Counted from the stretch's first letter, positions 21,256 through 30,365 are shown. The stretch: 64,000 bases of DNA from CAVQWT01 sp963717705 (GCA_963717705.1 CAVQWT010000007.1:62001-126000), one strand, 5' to 3'. Notes: generated by a model not told the origin, from the sequence alone. Numbers and translations are program-made.

Positions 21256-22089
21256 ATGACGCCCGACGACTACTGCCAGCAGAAGGCCGCGCAAAGCGGG
21301 TCGAGCTTCTACTACAGCTTCATGTTCCTGCCGCCGGAACGGCGCCGCGGGATCGTCGCGCTGTACGCGTTCTGCCGCGAGGTCGACGACGTCGTCGACG
21401 AGGTGACCGATCCCGAGGTGGCGCGCGCGAAGCTCGCGTGGTGGCGGCGGGAGATCGCCGCGGCTTACGGCGGCAGCCCGCAGCACCCGGTTGCGCAGGC
21501 GCTGCAGCCGGTGGTCGCGCGCTTCGCGCTGCCGCAGGCGCACCTGCAGACGATCGTCGACGGCATGGCGATGGACCTCGAGCAGGTGCGCTATCCCGAC
21601 TTCGCCGGGCTCGAGACGTATTGCCACAGGGTCGCCGGGGTCGTCGGCCTGCTGTCCGCCGACATCTTCGGCCGCACCGAGGCGCGGACGCTCGACTACG
21701 CGCGCGACCTCGGCATCGCGTTCCAACTGACCAACATCATCCGCGACGTCGGCGAGGACGCCCGCCGCGGCCGGATCTACCTGCCGCAGGACGAACTCGC
21801 GCGGTTCGGCGTCGCGCCGTCGACGCTGCTGCGCGCCGAGGGCGGGGACGCGTTCCGCGCCCTGATGGCGTTCCAGGTCGAGCGCGCGAGGTCGTGGTAC
21901 GACCGTGCGCTCGCCGCGCTGCCCGCCGCCGATCGCCGCACGCAGAAGACCGGCCTCATCATGGCCGCGATCTACCGGACGCTGCTCGACGAGATCGCGC
22001 GCGACAGCGACGCGGTGCTGCGCGGACGCGTATCGCTGACGCCGTTGCGCAAGCTGTGGATCGCGTGGAAGACGTCGCGGCGCGGGTGA
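21256..22089 (+). CDS. hpnD: presqualene diphosphate synthase HpnD
   Basis: 277 residues. It has both Asp-rich motifs of head-to-head prenyl synthases, REVDDVVDE (41-49) and NIIRDVGEDARRGRIYLP (about 158-175). HpnD condenses two farnesyl diphosphates to presqualene diphosphate. Its stop overlaps the hpnE start (GTGA), implying translational coupling. HpnC and HpnD are paralogues, and the squalene formed normally feeds hopanoid synthesis; the cyclase gene is not in this window. Confidence 0.94.
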   Translation: MTPDDYCQQKAAQSGSSFYYSFMFLPPERRRGIVALYAFCREVDDVVDEVTDPEVARAKLAWWRREIAAAYGGSPQHPVAQALQPVVARFALPQAHLQTIVDGMAMDLEQVRYPDFAGLETYCHRVAGVVGLLSADIFGRTEARTLDYARDLGIAFQLTNIIRDVGEDARRGRIYLPQDELARFGVAPSTLLRAEGGDAFRALMAFQVERARSWYDRALAALPAADRRTQKTGLIMAAIYRTLLDEIARDSDAVLRGRVSLTPLRKLWIAWKTSRRG

Positions 22090-23498
22090 CCGCCGCGGCG
22101 CTCGACGTCGCGGTGGTCGGCGCCGGCTGGGCGGGCTGCGCGGCGGCGGTGACGCTCGCGCGCGCCGGCGCCCGCGTGACGCTCTACGAGGCGGCGGCGA
22201 CCCCCGGCGGCCGCGCCCGCCGCGTCGAGCGCGACGGGCTGGCGCTGGACAACGGCCAGCACCTGCTGGTCGGGGCCTACCACGAGACCCTCGCGCTGAT
22301 CGCCTCGCTGCATGGCGCGGACGCGTCGCGCCTGCTGCACCGGCAGCCGCTGGCGCTGCGGCCCTTGGCGCGCGACGGCGTGCGGCTCGCCGCCTGGCCG
22401 CTGCCGGCACCGCTGCATCTGGCCGGCGCGCTGGCGGGTGCGTCCGGGTTGTCGTGGCGCGAGCGGCTGGCGCTGATCCGCGACTACCGCGCCCTCGCCG
22501 CGCGCGGGTTTCGCTGCGATGCCGGCGCCACCGTCGCCACGCTGTTCGCGGCGACGCCGCCGCGGGCATTCGCGGCGCTGTGGGAGCCGCTGACCCTTGC
22601 CGCGCTCAACACGCCGCCGGAGCGGGCGAGCGCGCAGCTGTTCGCCAACGTGCTCGCCGCCGCGTTCTCCGGAGCCCGATCCGACAGCGATTTCCTGGTG
22701 CCCGCCGTCGACCTTTCAACGCTGCTGCCCGATGCCGCCGTCGCCGAGGTCGCCGCCCGCGGCGGCCGCGTGCGCACAGGGACGACGATCGAGCGGATCG
22801 CGCCCGCCGGCGACGGCGTCGAAGTCCACACGCGGCGCGGGCCATCGGACCGGTTCGACGCAGTCGTGCTCGCCGCAGGGCCGCACCAGGTCGCCGCCGC
22901 GCTCGGCGAAGGCTTCCGCGGCTACCCCGCCGTCGACGCACTGCGGCACACGGTCGCGGCCTTCGCCTACGAGTCGATCACGACGGTCTATCTCGGGTTT
23001 GCCGCCGACGTCGCGTGGCCCGGGCGGGTGCTCCGGCTCGACGATGCTCCGGGCCAGTGGCTGTTCGACCGCCGCGACGCGCTGCCGCCCCGCACTGCCT
23101 CGCCCCGGCCCGCGGAGCCAGCAACGGGGCGGGAGCGCGTCGCGACGCCCTCGGCGCTGCGCGCGCTCGCGGCGATCGTCATCAGTGCCGGCGGTCCCCA
23201 CGACGCGTTGCCGCACGACGCGCTCGCGGTCCGCGTCGACGCCCAGCTGCGACGGCTCGCGCCCGCGCTGCCGCCGAGCGCGTGGCACCGCGTGATCGCG
23301 GAACGGCGCGCGACCTACGCCTGCACCCCGGGACTCGCGCGGCCGCGCGCCGGGCGGCTTGCCCACGGGCTGTATCTCGCGGGCGACTACACCGATGCCC
23401 ACTTCCCCGCGACGCTCGAGGCCGCGGTGCGCAGCGGCGTCGCGGCGGCGGACGCGGCGCTCGGGCGTCCGCAGGAATATTCCCGCCCAGGCATGTGA
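22086..23498 (+). CDS. hpnE: hydroxysqualene dehydroxylase HpnE (FAD-dependent)
   Basis: 470 residues from GTG 22086, which overlaps the hpnD stop by three bases. The N-terminal dinucleotide-binding motif VAVVGAGWAGCAAAVTLARA continues into GGRARR, typical of the amine-oxidase/phytoene-desaturase superfamily. The C-terminal FAD motif GLYLAGDYTDAHFPATLEAA is near the end. It reduces hydroxysqualene to squalene, the last step of HpnCDE. The Ala/Pro-rich insert near residue 340 is low complexity. The much longer ORF on this frame is a shadow over hpnD. Confidence 0.93.
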   Translation: MTAAALDVAVVGAGWAGCAAAVTLARAGARVTLYEAAATPGGRARRVERDGLALDNGQHLLVGAYHETLALIASLHGADASRLLHRQPLALRPLARDGVRLAAWPLPAPLHLAGALAGASGLSWRERLALIRDYRALAARGFRCDAGATVATLFAATPPRAFAALWEPLTLAALNTPPERASAQLFANVLAAAFSGARSDSDFLVPAVDLSTLLPDAAVAEVAARGGRVRTGTTIERIAPAGDGVEVHTRRGPSDRFDAVVLAAGPHQVAAALGEGFRGYPAVDALRHTVAAFAYESITTVYLGFAADVAWPGRVLRLDDAPGQWLFDRRDALPPRTASPRPAEPATGRERVATPSALRALAAIVISAGGPHDALPHDALAVRVDAQLRRLAPALPPSAWHRVIAERRATYACTPGLARPRAGRLAHGLYLAGDYTDAHFPATLEAAVRSGVAAADAALGRPQEYSRPGM

Positions 23499-23650
23499 CG
23501 CGTCCCGCTTCCCGGCTCTTGCGCCGCCGCCGGGTCGACTCCATGTTTGCAGATGAAGTGAATCGGCATCTGCGCCGGGGCGATGGTGCAGTCGCACCCG
23601 CCGGTGCATCCGCCGCCGCACCCACCCGTCCACGCCCCACGGAGGATCGA

Positions 23651-24256
23651 ATGAATCGCCGCAAGCTTCTTTCACTGGCCACCGCGACGCTCGCCGCCCT
23701 GCTGCTGCCCGTTGCCACCGCCTTTGCCGTCACCGACGCCGACCTGCCCGAGGCCAAACGCAGCGATCCCAAGCTCTACCTGACGGCAAAGGAAGCCGAC
23801 GCGATGGTGCGTGCGACTCCGCAGAAGGTGCTGTTCCTCGACGTGCGCACCCGCGCCGAAGTCGTCTACGTGGGCATGCCGACGCAGGCCGACGCGAACG
23901 TGCCGCTGCGGCTGGAGTGGGGCGACGCCCCGCAGTTCGACCAGGAAAAGAAGACGCTGAAGCAGCGCGACAACCCGGACTTCGTCGCCGAAGTCGGGCG
24001 CCGCCTCGCCGCCAAGGGGCTTACGAAGGACGACCCGGTGATCCTCCTCTGCCGCTCGGGCGACCGCAGCGCCAGTGCCGCGGACCTGCTGTTCGCTGCC
24101 GGCTACAGGCAGGCCTACAGCGTCGTCGAAGGCTTCGAGGGCGACGTCGCCAAGGACGGACCGACCAAGGGCCAGCGCACCGTCAACGGCTGGAAGAACG
24201 CGGGCCTGCCTTGGACGTACACGATGGACCCGGCCAAGATGTACCGCGTCAACTGA
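23651..24256 (+). CDS. exported rhodanese-like protein
   Basis: 201 residues from ATG 23651 with GGAGG five bases upstream. A signal peptide covers about 1-26 (LAALLLPVATAFAV). A single rhodanese domain follows, with the active-site loop LCRSGDRSAS giving C134 as the sulfur-carrying residue and LFLDVRTRAE as the conserved aspartate segment. It is probably a periplasmic sulfurtransferase-like or redox protein; the acceptor is unknown. It follows hpnE on the same strand but with 152 bp between, so it is likely a separate unit. Confidence 0.85.
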   Translation: MNRRKLLSLATATLAALLLPVATAFAVTDADLPEAKRSDPKLYLTAKEADAMVRATPQKVLFLDVRTRAEVVYVGMPTQADANVPLRLEWGDAPQFDQEKKTLKQRDNPDFVAEVGRRLAAKGLTKDDPVILLCRSGDRSASAADLLFAAGYRQAYSVVEGFEGDVAKDGPTKGQRTVNGWKNAGLPWTYTMDPAKMYRVN

Positions 24257-24332
24257 CCGGCGGACCGGTCGCGCGCGGCTCGGGGCCGGCGCGCCCGGGG
24301 CGGCGGTCCGGCGCGACCGGACCGTGACCGGC

Positions 24333-24800
24333 CTACGCCGAGCCGCGGACGCCGGTGGTGCGCTGCCGCAGCAGCCGCTGCTGCTCCCGGCTCCACTCGC
24401 GGTCCTTGATCGCCGCGCGCTTGTCGTGCTGCTTCTTGCCGCGGGCGAGGCCGATCTCGAGCTTGACCCGGCCCCGGGTGTAGTGGAGGTCGAGCGGGAC
24501 CATCGTGTAGCCCGCGCGCTCGACCTTGCCGATCAGCCGGTTGATCTCGTCGCGATTGAGCAGCAGCCGCCGGGTGCGGGTCGGATCGGCGCGGACGTGC
24601 GTCGACGCCTGCGTCAGCGGGGTGATGTGCGCGCCGATCAGGGCGATGTTGCCGTCCTTGACCACGACGTAGGCTTCCTTGAGCTGGGCGCGGCCGGCGC
24701 GAATGGCCTTGACCTCCCAGCCTTCGAGCGCCATCCCCGCCTCGAATTTCTCCTCGACGAAGTAGTCGTGATAGGCTTTGCGATTGTCGACGATGCTCAT
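24333..24800 (-). CDS. smpB: SsrA-binding protein
   Basis: 155 residues from ATG 24800 (MSIVDNRKAYHDYFVEEKFE), the family length. The OB-fold core contains GMALEGWEVKAIRAGRAQLK and the C-terminal tail has KKQHDKRAAIKDREW. SmpB carries tmRNA to stalled ribosomes for trans-translation. It is divergent from ratA with 60 bp between, the standard smpB/ratA-rnfH arrangement. The longer ORF start at 25235 is a shadow over ratA. tmRNA itself was not seen in this window. Confidence 0.96.
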   Translation of the reverse strand: MSIVDNRKAYHDYFVEEKFEAGMALEGWEVKAIRAGRAQLKEAYVVVKDGNIALIGAHITPLTQASTHVRADPTRTRRLLLNRDEINRLIGKVERAGYTMVPLDLHYTRGRVKLEIGLARGKKQHDKRAAIKDREWSREQQRLLRQRTTGVRGSA

Positions 24801-24860
24801 ATAGGCGTCCGCGCGGCGAGGGTCATCCGCCGCACCGGACGCGCATTCTAGCAACCCTCC

Positions 24861-25364
24861 ATGCAGTCGGTGCACCGATCGGTGCTGGTGCCGTTCAGCG
24901 CCGCGCGGATGTTCGCGCTGGTCGACGACATCGGGCGCTACCCGGAATTCCTCCCCTGGTGCGGCGGCGCGCAGGTGCTGGAGACGCACGCCGGCGGCAA
25001 GACCGCCCGCGTCGACATCGACTACCACGGCGTTCGCGCGCACTTCACCACCGACAACGCGAATGCGCCGCCGACGTCGATCGTCGTCACGCTGAAGGAC
25101 GGGCCGTTTCGCCACCTGCACGGCGAATGGAAATTCACGACCCTCGCCGAGGACGCCTGCAAGGTCGAGTTCGTCCTCGCCTACGAATTCACGACGCATC
25201 TGCTGGAAAGGGTCGTCGGCCCCGTGTTCGGGCACATCGCCAACACCTTCATCGACGCCTTCGTCCGGCGCGCCGAGTGGCAGAGCCGGCAGGAAGCCCT
25301 CGCGGCCGCTGCCGGCACCCCCGCCGGCGCCGGGCCGGGGACGCCCCCCGGCCGGGGAGCCTGA
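24861..25364 (+). CDS. ratA: RatA/PasT-type START-domain protein
   Basis: 167 residues. A polyketide cyclase/START fold begins MQSVHRSVLVPFSAARMFAL and contains DIGRYPEFLPWC and a C-terminal helix with FGHIANTFIDAFVRRAE. E. coli RatA has been described as affecting ribosome subunit association; related COQ10-like proteins bind quinone. The last 20 residues are an Ala/Gly/Pro tail. It is followed at 2 bp by rnfH, so the two are translationally coupled. Confidence 0.9.
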   Translation: MQSVHRSVLVPFSAARMFALVDDIGRYPEFLPWCGGAQVLETHAGGKTARVDIDYHGVRAHFTTDNANAPPTSIVVTLKDGPFRHLHGEWKFTTLAEDACKVEFVLAYEFTTHLLERVVGPVFGHIANTFIDAFVRRAEWQSRQEALAAAAGTPAGAGPGTPPGRGA

Positions 25365-25366
25365 GC

Positions 25367-25837
25367 GTGGCCGGGCGCGCCCCTCCCCGCATCGCTGCGG
25401 ACGCCGCAGACACCACAGACGCCACGGACGCCACGGACGCCGACGCCGCGGCCAGCCCGGCCGCCGGCACTCCCCGGGGCGGCGCTGCGGGCACGATCGC
25501 CGTCGCGGTCGCCTGGGCGACGCCCCGGACGCAGGATGTCGTGCCGCTGCGGCTGCCGGTCGGGGCGACCGTCGGCGAAGCCGTGACCCGGGCGGCGCTG
25601 GCGGCGGCCTGGGGCTTCACGCCGGACCGGGTGACCTTCGCCATCCACGGTCGCCGGGTCCGGCTCGACGCGGTGCTGCACGAGGGCGACCGGATCGACA
25701 TCCTGCGCCCCCTGGCAGTGGACCCCAAGGACGCCCGCCGCCGCCGCGCGGAGACCAAGCCGCTGGCGCGCCCCGCCGGGCGGGTCAAGGGGGGTTCCCG
25801 TGGCCCCGTTTCCGGCGGCCCGCCGGATGAGCGATAA
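25367..25837 (+). CDS. rnfH: RnfH-family ubiquitin-like protein with N-terminal extension
   Basis: 156 residues if the GTG at 25367 is used. The conserved RnfH core occupies about residues 43-125: IAVAVAWATPRTQDVVPLRL, then VTFAIHGRRVRLDAVLHEGD and DRIDILRPL. The first 40 residues are low-complexity, mostly Asp, Ala and Thr, encoded by imperfect repeats of GACGCCACG. RnfH members are usually about 90-100 residues, so either this is a lineage extension or translation starts further downstream. The stop codon overlaps the ATG of the next gene (TAATG). Confidence 0.82.
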   Translation: MAGRAPPRIAADAADTTDATDATDADAAASPAAGTPRGGAAGTIAVAVAWATPRTQDVVPLRLPVGATVGEAVTRAALAAAWGFTPDRVTFAIHGRRVRLDAVLHEGDRIDILRPLAVDPKDARRRRAETKPLARPAGRVKGGSRGPVSGGPPDER

Positions 25838-26559
25838 TGCCGGCCATGCCAGCCCACCGCGCCTCCACCCCCCCTGCCTGCCGCCCTGCCCGGCCGACCC
25901 GGACGCAGACCGCCGCGCGGCGGCGCCCGCGCCGGGCGTCGTTGGTCGCGCTGGCGCTCGCCGCCGGCGTGGCGCTGTCCAGTGCGGGCGCTCGCGGGCA
26001 GGACGCCGCCGTACCGCCCGCCGACGGCGCGGTGACGGCGCGGGCAAAGGCCGCCGCCCATTCGGCGCTGGAAGGCGCGCAGGGGCTGGCCAACCGCGCG
26101 CTGTCGCTGCTGGGCGTCAAGTACAAGTTCGGCGGCAGCACCCCCGACACCGGGCTCGACTGCAGCGGCCTCGTCCAGTACGTGTTCCAGCAGGTCACCG
26201 GCGTGACGCTGCCGCGGACGGCGAAGGAAATGAGCCAGCTCGGCGAGAAGGTGGCGATGGCCGAACTCGCCCCGGGCGACCTGGTGTTCTTCAACACCCG
26301 CCGGTTCGCGTTCTCGCACGTCGGGATCTACCTCGGCGACAACCGCTTCATCCACGCCCCGCGCCGCGGCCGCGAGGTCGAGATCGCCGAAATCGACCGC
26401 CGCTACTGGCAGGCGCGCTTCGACGGCGCGCGCCGCCTGGCCGGAAGCGTCCCGGACCTGCTGCCGTCGCTGATCGCCGAAGCCTCCGCCTCGCCGTTGA
26501 TCGACCCGCCGGGCGGCGCCGACCGCGACGAGCACCCGGGCGACCTGCCGCGCGACTGA
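25837..26559 (+). CDS. NlpC/P60-family cell-wall hydrolase
   Basis: 240 residues. An Arg-rich N-terminus and a hydrophobic segment at 35-50 (LVALALAAGVALSSAGA) read as a signal peptide. The NlpC/P60 domain spans about 85-205, with catalytic cysteine C109 in LDCSGLVQYVF, H161 in FSHVGIYLG and H173 in FIHAPRRG. The family hydrolyses D-gamma-glutamyl-meso-DAP peptide bonds of peptidoglycan. The start overlaps the rnfH stop by one base; M4 is an alternative start. It ends 4 bp from the convergent ankyrin gene. Confidence 0.92.
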   Translation: MPAMPAHRASTPPACRPARPTRTQTAARRRPRRASLVALALAAGVALSSAGARGQDAAVPPADGAVTARAKAAAHSALEGAQGLANRALSLLGVKYKFGGSTPDTGLDCSGLVQYVFQQVTGVTLPRTAKEMSQLGEKVAMAELAPGDLVFFNTRRFAFSHVGIYLGDNRFIHAPRRGREVEIAEIDRRYWQARFDGARRLAGSVPDLLPSLIAEASASPLIDPPGGADRDEHPGDLPRD

Positions 26560-26563
26560 GCGC

Positions 26564-27217
26564 CTAGTCGCGGGCGCCGGCCTTGCGCAGGCGTTCCGCC
26601 AGTGCGTTGTCCCCCGTGGCCAGCGCGAAAGACAGCGCCGTGACTCCGGCGTCGTTGCGACGGGTGACGTTGGCGCCGCGGTCGATCAGCAGGATCGCCA
26701 CCTTGTAGCGGCCTTCGCGCGCCGCCATCATCAGCGCGGTCGTCCCGTTGGGCGACGCCGCGTCGATCGCGGCCCCCTCCGCCAGCAGCCACCGCACCAG
26801 GTCCTCGTGCCCGCCGGTCGCCGCGTAGATCAGCGGCGTCCAGCCGGGCCCGTTGACCGCGGCGCCGCGCGCCCTCAGCTTCTTCGCCACGTCGACGTGG
26901 CCGTGCAGCACCGCTGCCATCAGCGGCGTGTCGCCGAAGCGGTTGCGGAGGTCGACGTTCGCCTTCGCGTCCAGCAGCACGTCGACGGTGGCCGCGTTGC
27001 CGGCGCGCGCGGCGATGAACAGCGCCGGGTCGCCGGCGGCATCGACGGAGTTGGGGTCGATCCCGCGGGCCAGCAGCGCGCGCACCTGCGGCGCGCGGTC
27101 GTTGGCGACGGCGATCAGGAAGTCGTCCGGCGTGCCCTGCGCCCGCGCCGGCAGCGGCGCGACGGCGACCAGGACGAGCAGCAGCAGGAAGGCGGGCGAG
27201 CGGTAGCGGAAGATCAT
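26564..27217 (-). CDS. exported ankyrin-repeat protein
   Basis: 217 residues with a signal peptide (LLLLVLVAVAPLPARAQ, about 10-27). Roughly five ankyrin repeats cover 35-210; recognisable units include GDPALFIAARAGNAATVDVL, GDTPLMAAVLHGHVDVAKKL and GTTALMMAAREGRYKVAILL. Such periplasmic ankyrin proteins are common downstream of tatD in betaproteobacteria. Their binding partner is unknown. It is 13 bp downstream of tatD and probably co-transcribed. Confidence 0.9.
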   Translation of the reverse strand: MIFRYRSPAFLLLLVLVAVAPLPARAQGTPDDFLIAVANDRAPQVRALLARGIDPNSVDAAGDPALFIAARAGNAATVDVLLDAKANVDLRNRFGDTPLMAAVLHGHVDVAKKLRARGAAVNGPGWTPLIYAATGGHEDLVRWLLAEGAAIDAASPNGTTALMMAAREGRYKVAILLIDRGANVTRRNDAGVTALSFALATGDNALAERLRKAGARD

Positions 27218-27230
27218 GGCGGTCGGGGGC

Positions 27231-28058
27231 TCAGGCTGAAGCGTTGGAAGGGTTCCCGCCCGGGCCGCGCGCGGCGCCGGCCGGGTCGGACGGCGGGTCG
27301 ATGCCGAACAGGCGGAAGAAGTTGGCGCTGGTGGCGGCGGCGATCGCCTCGACCGGCACGCCGCGCAGCCGGGCGATTTCCACCGCGACGTGCGGCACGA
27401 ACGACGGCTCGTTGGTCTTGCCGCGATGGGGCACCGGCGCCAGGTACGGCGAGTCGGTCTCGATCAGCATCCGCTCGAGCGGCACCCTGGTCGCGACGTC
27501 CTTCAGCGCCGTCGCGTTGCGGAAGGTGACGATGCCCGAGAACGAGATGTGGAACCCGAGGTCGAGCGCCGCCTGCGCGACGTCCCAGGTCTCGGTGAAG
27601 CAGTGCATCACCCCGCCCGCCTCGTCCGCGCGCTCGTCGCGCATGATCGCCAGCGTGTCGTCCGCCGCCGAGCGCGTATGGATCACCAGCGGGCGGGCGG
27701 CCTCGCGCGCGGCGCGGATGTGCCGGCGGAAGCGCGCGCGCTGCCATTCGAGGTCGCCGCTCAATCGGTAGTAGTCGAGGCCCGTCTCGCCCATCGCGAC
27801 GACCTTCGGCCGCGCCGCCAGCGCGACGAGGTCGGCGACCGAGGGCTCGGGCGTGTCCTCGTAGTCGGGATGGACGCCGGCGGTCGCGTACAGGTTCGGA
27901 TGCGCGGTCGCAAGGCGGTGCACGCCCGGCCAGTCCGGCAGGTTGACCGAGATGCACAGCGCATGTGTCACCCGCGCGGCCGCCATCGCGTCGAGCAGCT
28001 CGGGCAGCCGCGCGGCGAGTTCGGGAAAATCGAGATGACAGTGCGAATCGACGAACAT
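27231..28058 (-). CDS. tatD: TatD-family metal-dependent deoxyribonuclease
   Basis: 275 residues. It starts MFVDSHCHLDFPEL with metal ligands H6 and H8, has GETGLDYYR with the bridging glutamate, and later HTRSA, MHCF and ETDSPYLAP. These are the TatD amidohydrolase-superfamily signatures. TatD enzymes are metal-dependent 3'-5' exonucleases or DNases. It follows the PilZ gene on the same strand, matching the common tmk-holB-pilZ-tatD order. The C-terminal 20 residues are a poorly conserved Gly/Pro/Ala tail. Confidence 0.93.
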   Translation of the reverse strand: MFVDSHCHLDFPELAARLPELLDAMAAARVTHALCISVNLPDWPGVHRLATAHPNLYATAGVHPDYEDTPEPSVADLVALAARPKVVAMGETGLDYYRLSGDLEWQRARFRRHIRAAREAARPLVIHTRSAADDTLAIMRDERADEAGGVMHCFTETWDVAQAALDLGFHISFSGIVTFRNATALKDVATRVPLERMLIETDSPYLAPVPHRGKTNEPSFVPHVAVEIARLRGVPVEAIAAATSANFFRLFGIDPPSDPAGAARGPGGNPSNASA

Positions 28059-28118
28059 GGCGGGCGCCGGGCGCGCGGCACCGCGCGATCGCGGACCGGA
28101 CGGCCCCGGCCGCGGCGG

Positions 28119-28511
28119 TCACATCGTGTGGGTGGGGCGCGAACTGGCGAGCGTCTCGCCGAGGATCTTCTCGATCGTCGCGCGGGCGGCCGCGCCGGTC
28201 TCGTCCTGCGTGAACTGGACGCCGATGCCCTGCGTGCGGTTGCCCTGCACGCCTTCGGGGGTCACCCAGACGACCTTGCCCTGGACCGCGATGCGGTTGG
28301 GATCGTCCATCAGCGACAGCAGCATGAACACTTCCTCGCCGAGCGTGTAGGTGCGCGACGTCGGGATGAAGATGCCGCCCCCGCGCAGGAACGGCATGTA
28401 CGCCGCATACAGCGCGGCGCGCTCGCGGATGTTGAGCGACAGGACCCCCGGACGCGCCATGCTGGCGGCGAGGGCGGCGTTGGATGCGACAGCGGTCGGT
28501 TTCTCGGCCAT
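28119..28511 (-). CDS. PilZ-domain protein
   Basis: 130 residues from ATG 28511 (MAEKPTAVASNAALAASMAR). The PilZ fold covers about 20-115: RPGVLSLNIRERAALYAAYM, GGGIFIPTSRTYTLGEEVFM and TPEGVQGNRTQGIGVQF. PilZ-type proteins of this family, next to holB, act in type IV pilus assembly; the canonical c-di-GMP motif RxxxR...DxSxxG is not evident. The upstream extension in the ORF is a shadow of holB. Confidence 0.88.
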   Translation of the reverse strand: MAEKPTAVASNAALAASMARPGVLSLNIRERAALYAAYMPFLRGGGIFIPTSRTYTLGEEVFMLLSLMDDPNRIAVQGKVVWVTPEGVQGNRTQGIGVQFTQDETGAAARATIEKILGETLASSRPTHTM

Positions 28512-28585
28512 CCGGATCGATCGGTTGCGATTGCGTGGTCGGGTCGGCGCGGCGGCGCTCGACCGGCAGGGCCGGGCCGGCAGCG

Positions 28586-29641
28586 CTAGGCCGGCGCGAA
28601 CAGTGCGCGGTAGTCGAGCAGCATGGCCTCGGCGACGAGCCGCGGCTGCAGCGGGTGCGCCAGCAGCGCGCGTTGCCGCAGCAGCGTCCGATGATAGCGA
28701 AACAGCGGCAGCGGCGCCACCCGCGGGGCGAGCCGGGCGAGCGCGGCGGCGCAATCGGGGTGCACGCGCGGGGGCGCGCCCGAGGAAACCCGGGCGAGAT
28801 CGGCCGCCCAGCCCAGGAGCAGGTCGAGGGCCTGGGCGAGCCGCGCCCGGCGCGCATCCTTGCCGCCGGCGTCGATCCGCGCCGCGGTCGCGAGCACCGG
28901 GAGGCGGGCGGGATCGGCGAGCGCGGCGAGCCAGGCGCGGCGCTCGCCCTGCCAGCCCGCGTCGGCGAACGCCAGCGCCGCGAACGGCGCGCCGCCGGCC
29001 TGCGCCAGTGCCAGCGCCGGGTCCGCGAGGCCCCGCGCCGCCAGCCAGGGCAACACCGCCTCCGCGGCCGGGTACCCGAACGGCAGCTTGCGGCAGCGGC
29101 TGACGATGGTCGCGGGCAGCCGGCCCGGCGCCGCGGTCACGAGCATCAGGTAGGTCGCCGCCGGCGGCTCCTCGAGCGTCTTCAGCAGCGCGTTGGCGGC
29201 ATTGGCGTTCATCCGCTCGGCCGGGGCGATGACCACGACCTTGGCCCGCTGCCGGTGCGCGGTAAGCTGGGTGAACGAAGTGACGTCGCGGATGCGGTCG
29301 ACGCCGATCGTCTCTTTCGTCACCGGCTCGCCGTCGTCGTCGAAGCTCACCTGCGTGACGCGCATCAGGTCCGGGTGCTGGCCGGCGGTCGCGTAGCGGC
29401 ACGACGGGCACTCGCCGCAGGCGCGGCCGTCGGCCCGCGGCGCCTCGCACAGCAGCGCCTGCGCGAACGCGAGCGCCAGCGCCTCCTTGCCGATCCCGGC
29501 CGGGCCGTGCAGCAGCAGCGCGTGCGGCCACGTCGCGCGCCGCTCCAGCGCCGCGGCGAGCGCGGCCTCGTGCCACGGCGGCAGCGGCTGCCACGGCAGC
29601 GGGTCGGCGGCGGCCGGCGCGTCGCGGGCGTCGTCGCTCAT
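28586..29641 (-). CDS. holB: DNA polymerase III delta-prime subunit
   Basis: 351 residues from ATG 29641 (MSDDARDAPAAADPLPWQPL). Clamp-loader AAA+ fold: HALLLHGPAGIGKEALAL (Walker A-like), a zinc motif CGECPSC, ANALLKTLEEPP and IVSRCRKLPF (the SRC arginine-finger motif). It is part of the replicative clamp loader. The C-terminal domain is Ala-rich. It is 55 bp downstream of tmk and followed by the PilZ gene. Confidence 0.93.
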   Translation of the reverse strand: MSDDARDAPAAADPLPWQPLPPWHEAALAAALERRATWPHALLLHGPAGIGKEALALAFAQALLCEAPRADGRACGECPSCRYATAGQHPDLMRVTQVSFDDDGEPVTKETIGVDRIRDVTSFTQLTAHRQRAKVVVIAPAERMNANAANALLKTLEEPPAATYLMLVTAAPGRLPATIVSRCRKLPFGYPAAEAVLPWLAARGLADPALALAQAGGAPFAALAFADAGWQGERRAWLAALADPARLPVLATAARIDAGGKDARRARLAQALDLLLGWAADLARVSSGAPPRVHPDCAAALARLAPRVAPLPLFRYHRTLLRQRALLAHPLQPRLVAEAMLLDYRALFAPA

Positions 29642-29696
29642 CGAACGCCTCCGTGCTGCGCACTCCGGCATTCGCCCTTGGGGCGGCCCGGCGTGC

Positions 29697-30365
29697 TCAT
29701 GCGTCGTGGCCGCGCATGCTCGTGGCTTCGACGGGCGCCACCAGCCGGTCGACGTGCGCCGCGAGCGCCGCGCGCACCGCGGCCACCGGCTGCGTGCTGT
29801 CGACGATCCGGAACCGCGCGACGTCCGCGCCGGCGCGCTCCAAATAGGCGTCGCGCACGCGGTCGAAGAACGCCGCCGCCTCGCGCTCGAACTTGTCGAG
29901 CGCCCGCCCCTCGACCTGCGCCTTGGCGAGGCGCGCGCGCGACACCGCGGGCGGCACGTCGAACAGAAGCGTCAGGTCGGGCTGGCAGTCGCCGTGGATC
30001 CAGTCCTCGAGCATCCGGATGCGCTCGCGCGCGACGCCGTGGCCGCCGCCCTGATAGGCGTAGGTCGCGTCGGTGAACCGGTCGCAGAGCACCCAGGCCC
30101 CGCGGGCGAGCGCCGGCCGGATCACCTGGTCCAGGTGCTCCCGCCGCGCGGCGAACATCAGCAGCGCTTCGCTGTCGTGCGTCATCGGTGCGGTCAGCAG
30201 CAGCCGCCGCAGCTCCTCGCCCAGCGGCGTGCCGCCCGGCTCGCGGGTCGCGACGACTTCGTGGCCGGCGGCGCCGAGGTGCTCGGCAAGCCAGCCGACG
30301 TGGGTGCTCTTGCCCGCGCCGTCGATGCCTTCGAGCGTGATGAAACGTCCGGATCGTTCTGGCAT
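29697..30365 (-). CDS. tmk: thymidylate kinase
   Basis: 222 residues. P-loop FITLEGIDGAGKSTHVGW, the DR(F/Y) motif in LCDRFTDATYAYQGGGHG, and a lid segment before FDVPPAVSRARLAKAQ. It phosphorylates dTMP to dTDP. It is located between mltG and holB on the same strand, a conserved group. Confidence 0.95.
   Translation of the reverse strand: MPERSGRFITLEGIDGAGKSTHVGWLAEHLGAAGHEVVATREPGGTPLGEELRRLLLTAPMTHDSEALLMFAARREHLDQVIRPALARGAWVLCDRFTDATYAYQGGGHGVARERIRMLEDWIHGDCQPDLTLLFDVPPAVSRARLAKAQVEGRALDKFEREAAAFFDRVRDAYLERAGADVARFRIVDSTQPVAAVRAALAAHVDRLVAPVEATSMRGHDA

Noticed and set aside
22454..24256. 600-residue ORF joining hpnE antiframe sequence to the rhodanese protein
   Set aside because: Only the last 201 residues from ATG 23651 are real: signal peptide, Shine-Dalgarno sequence and rhodanese domain.
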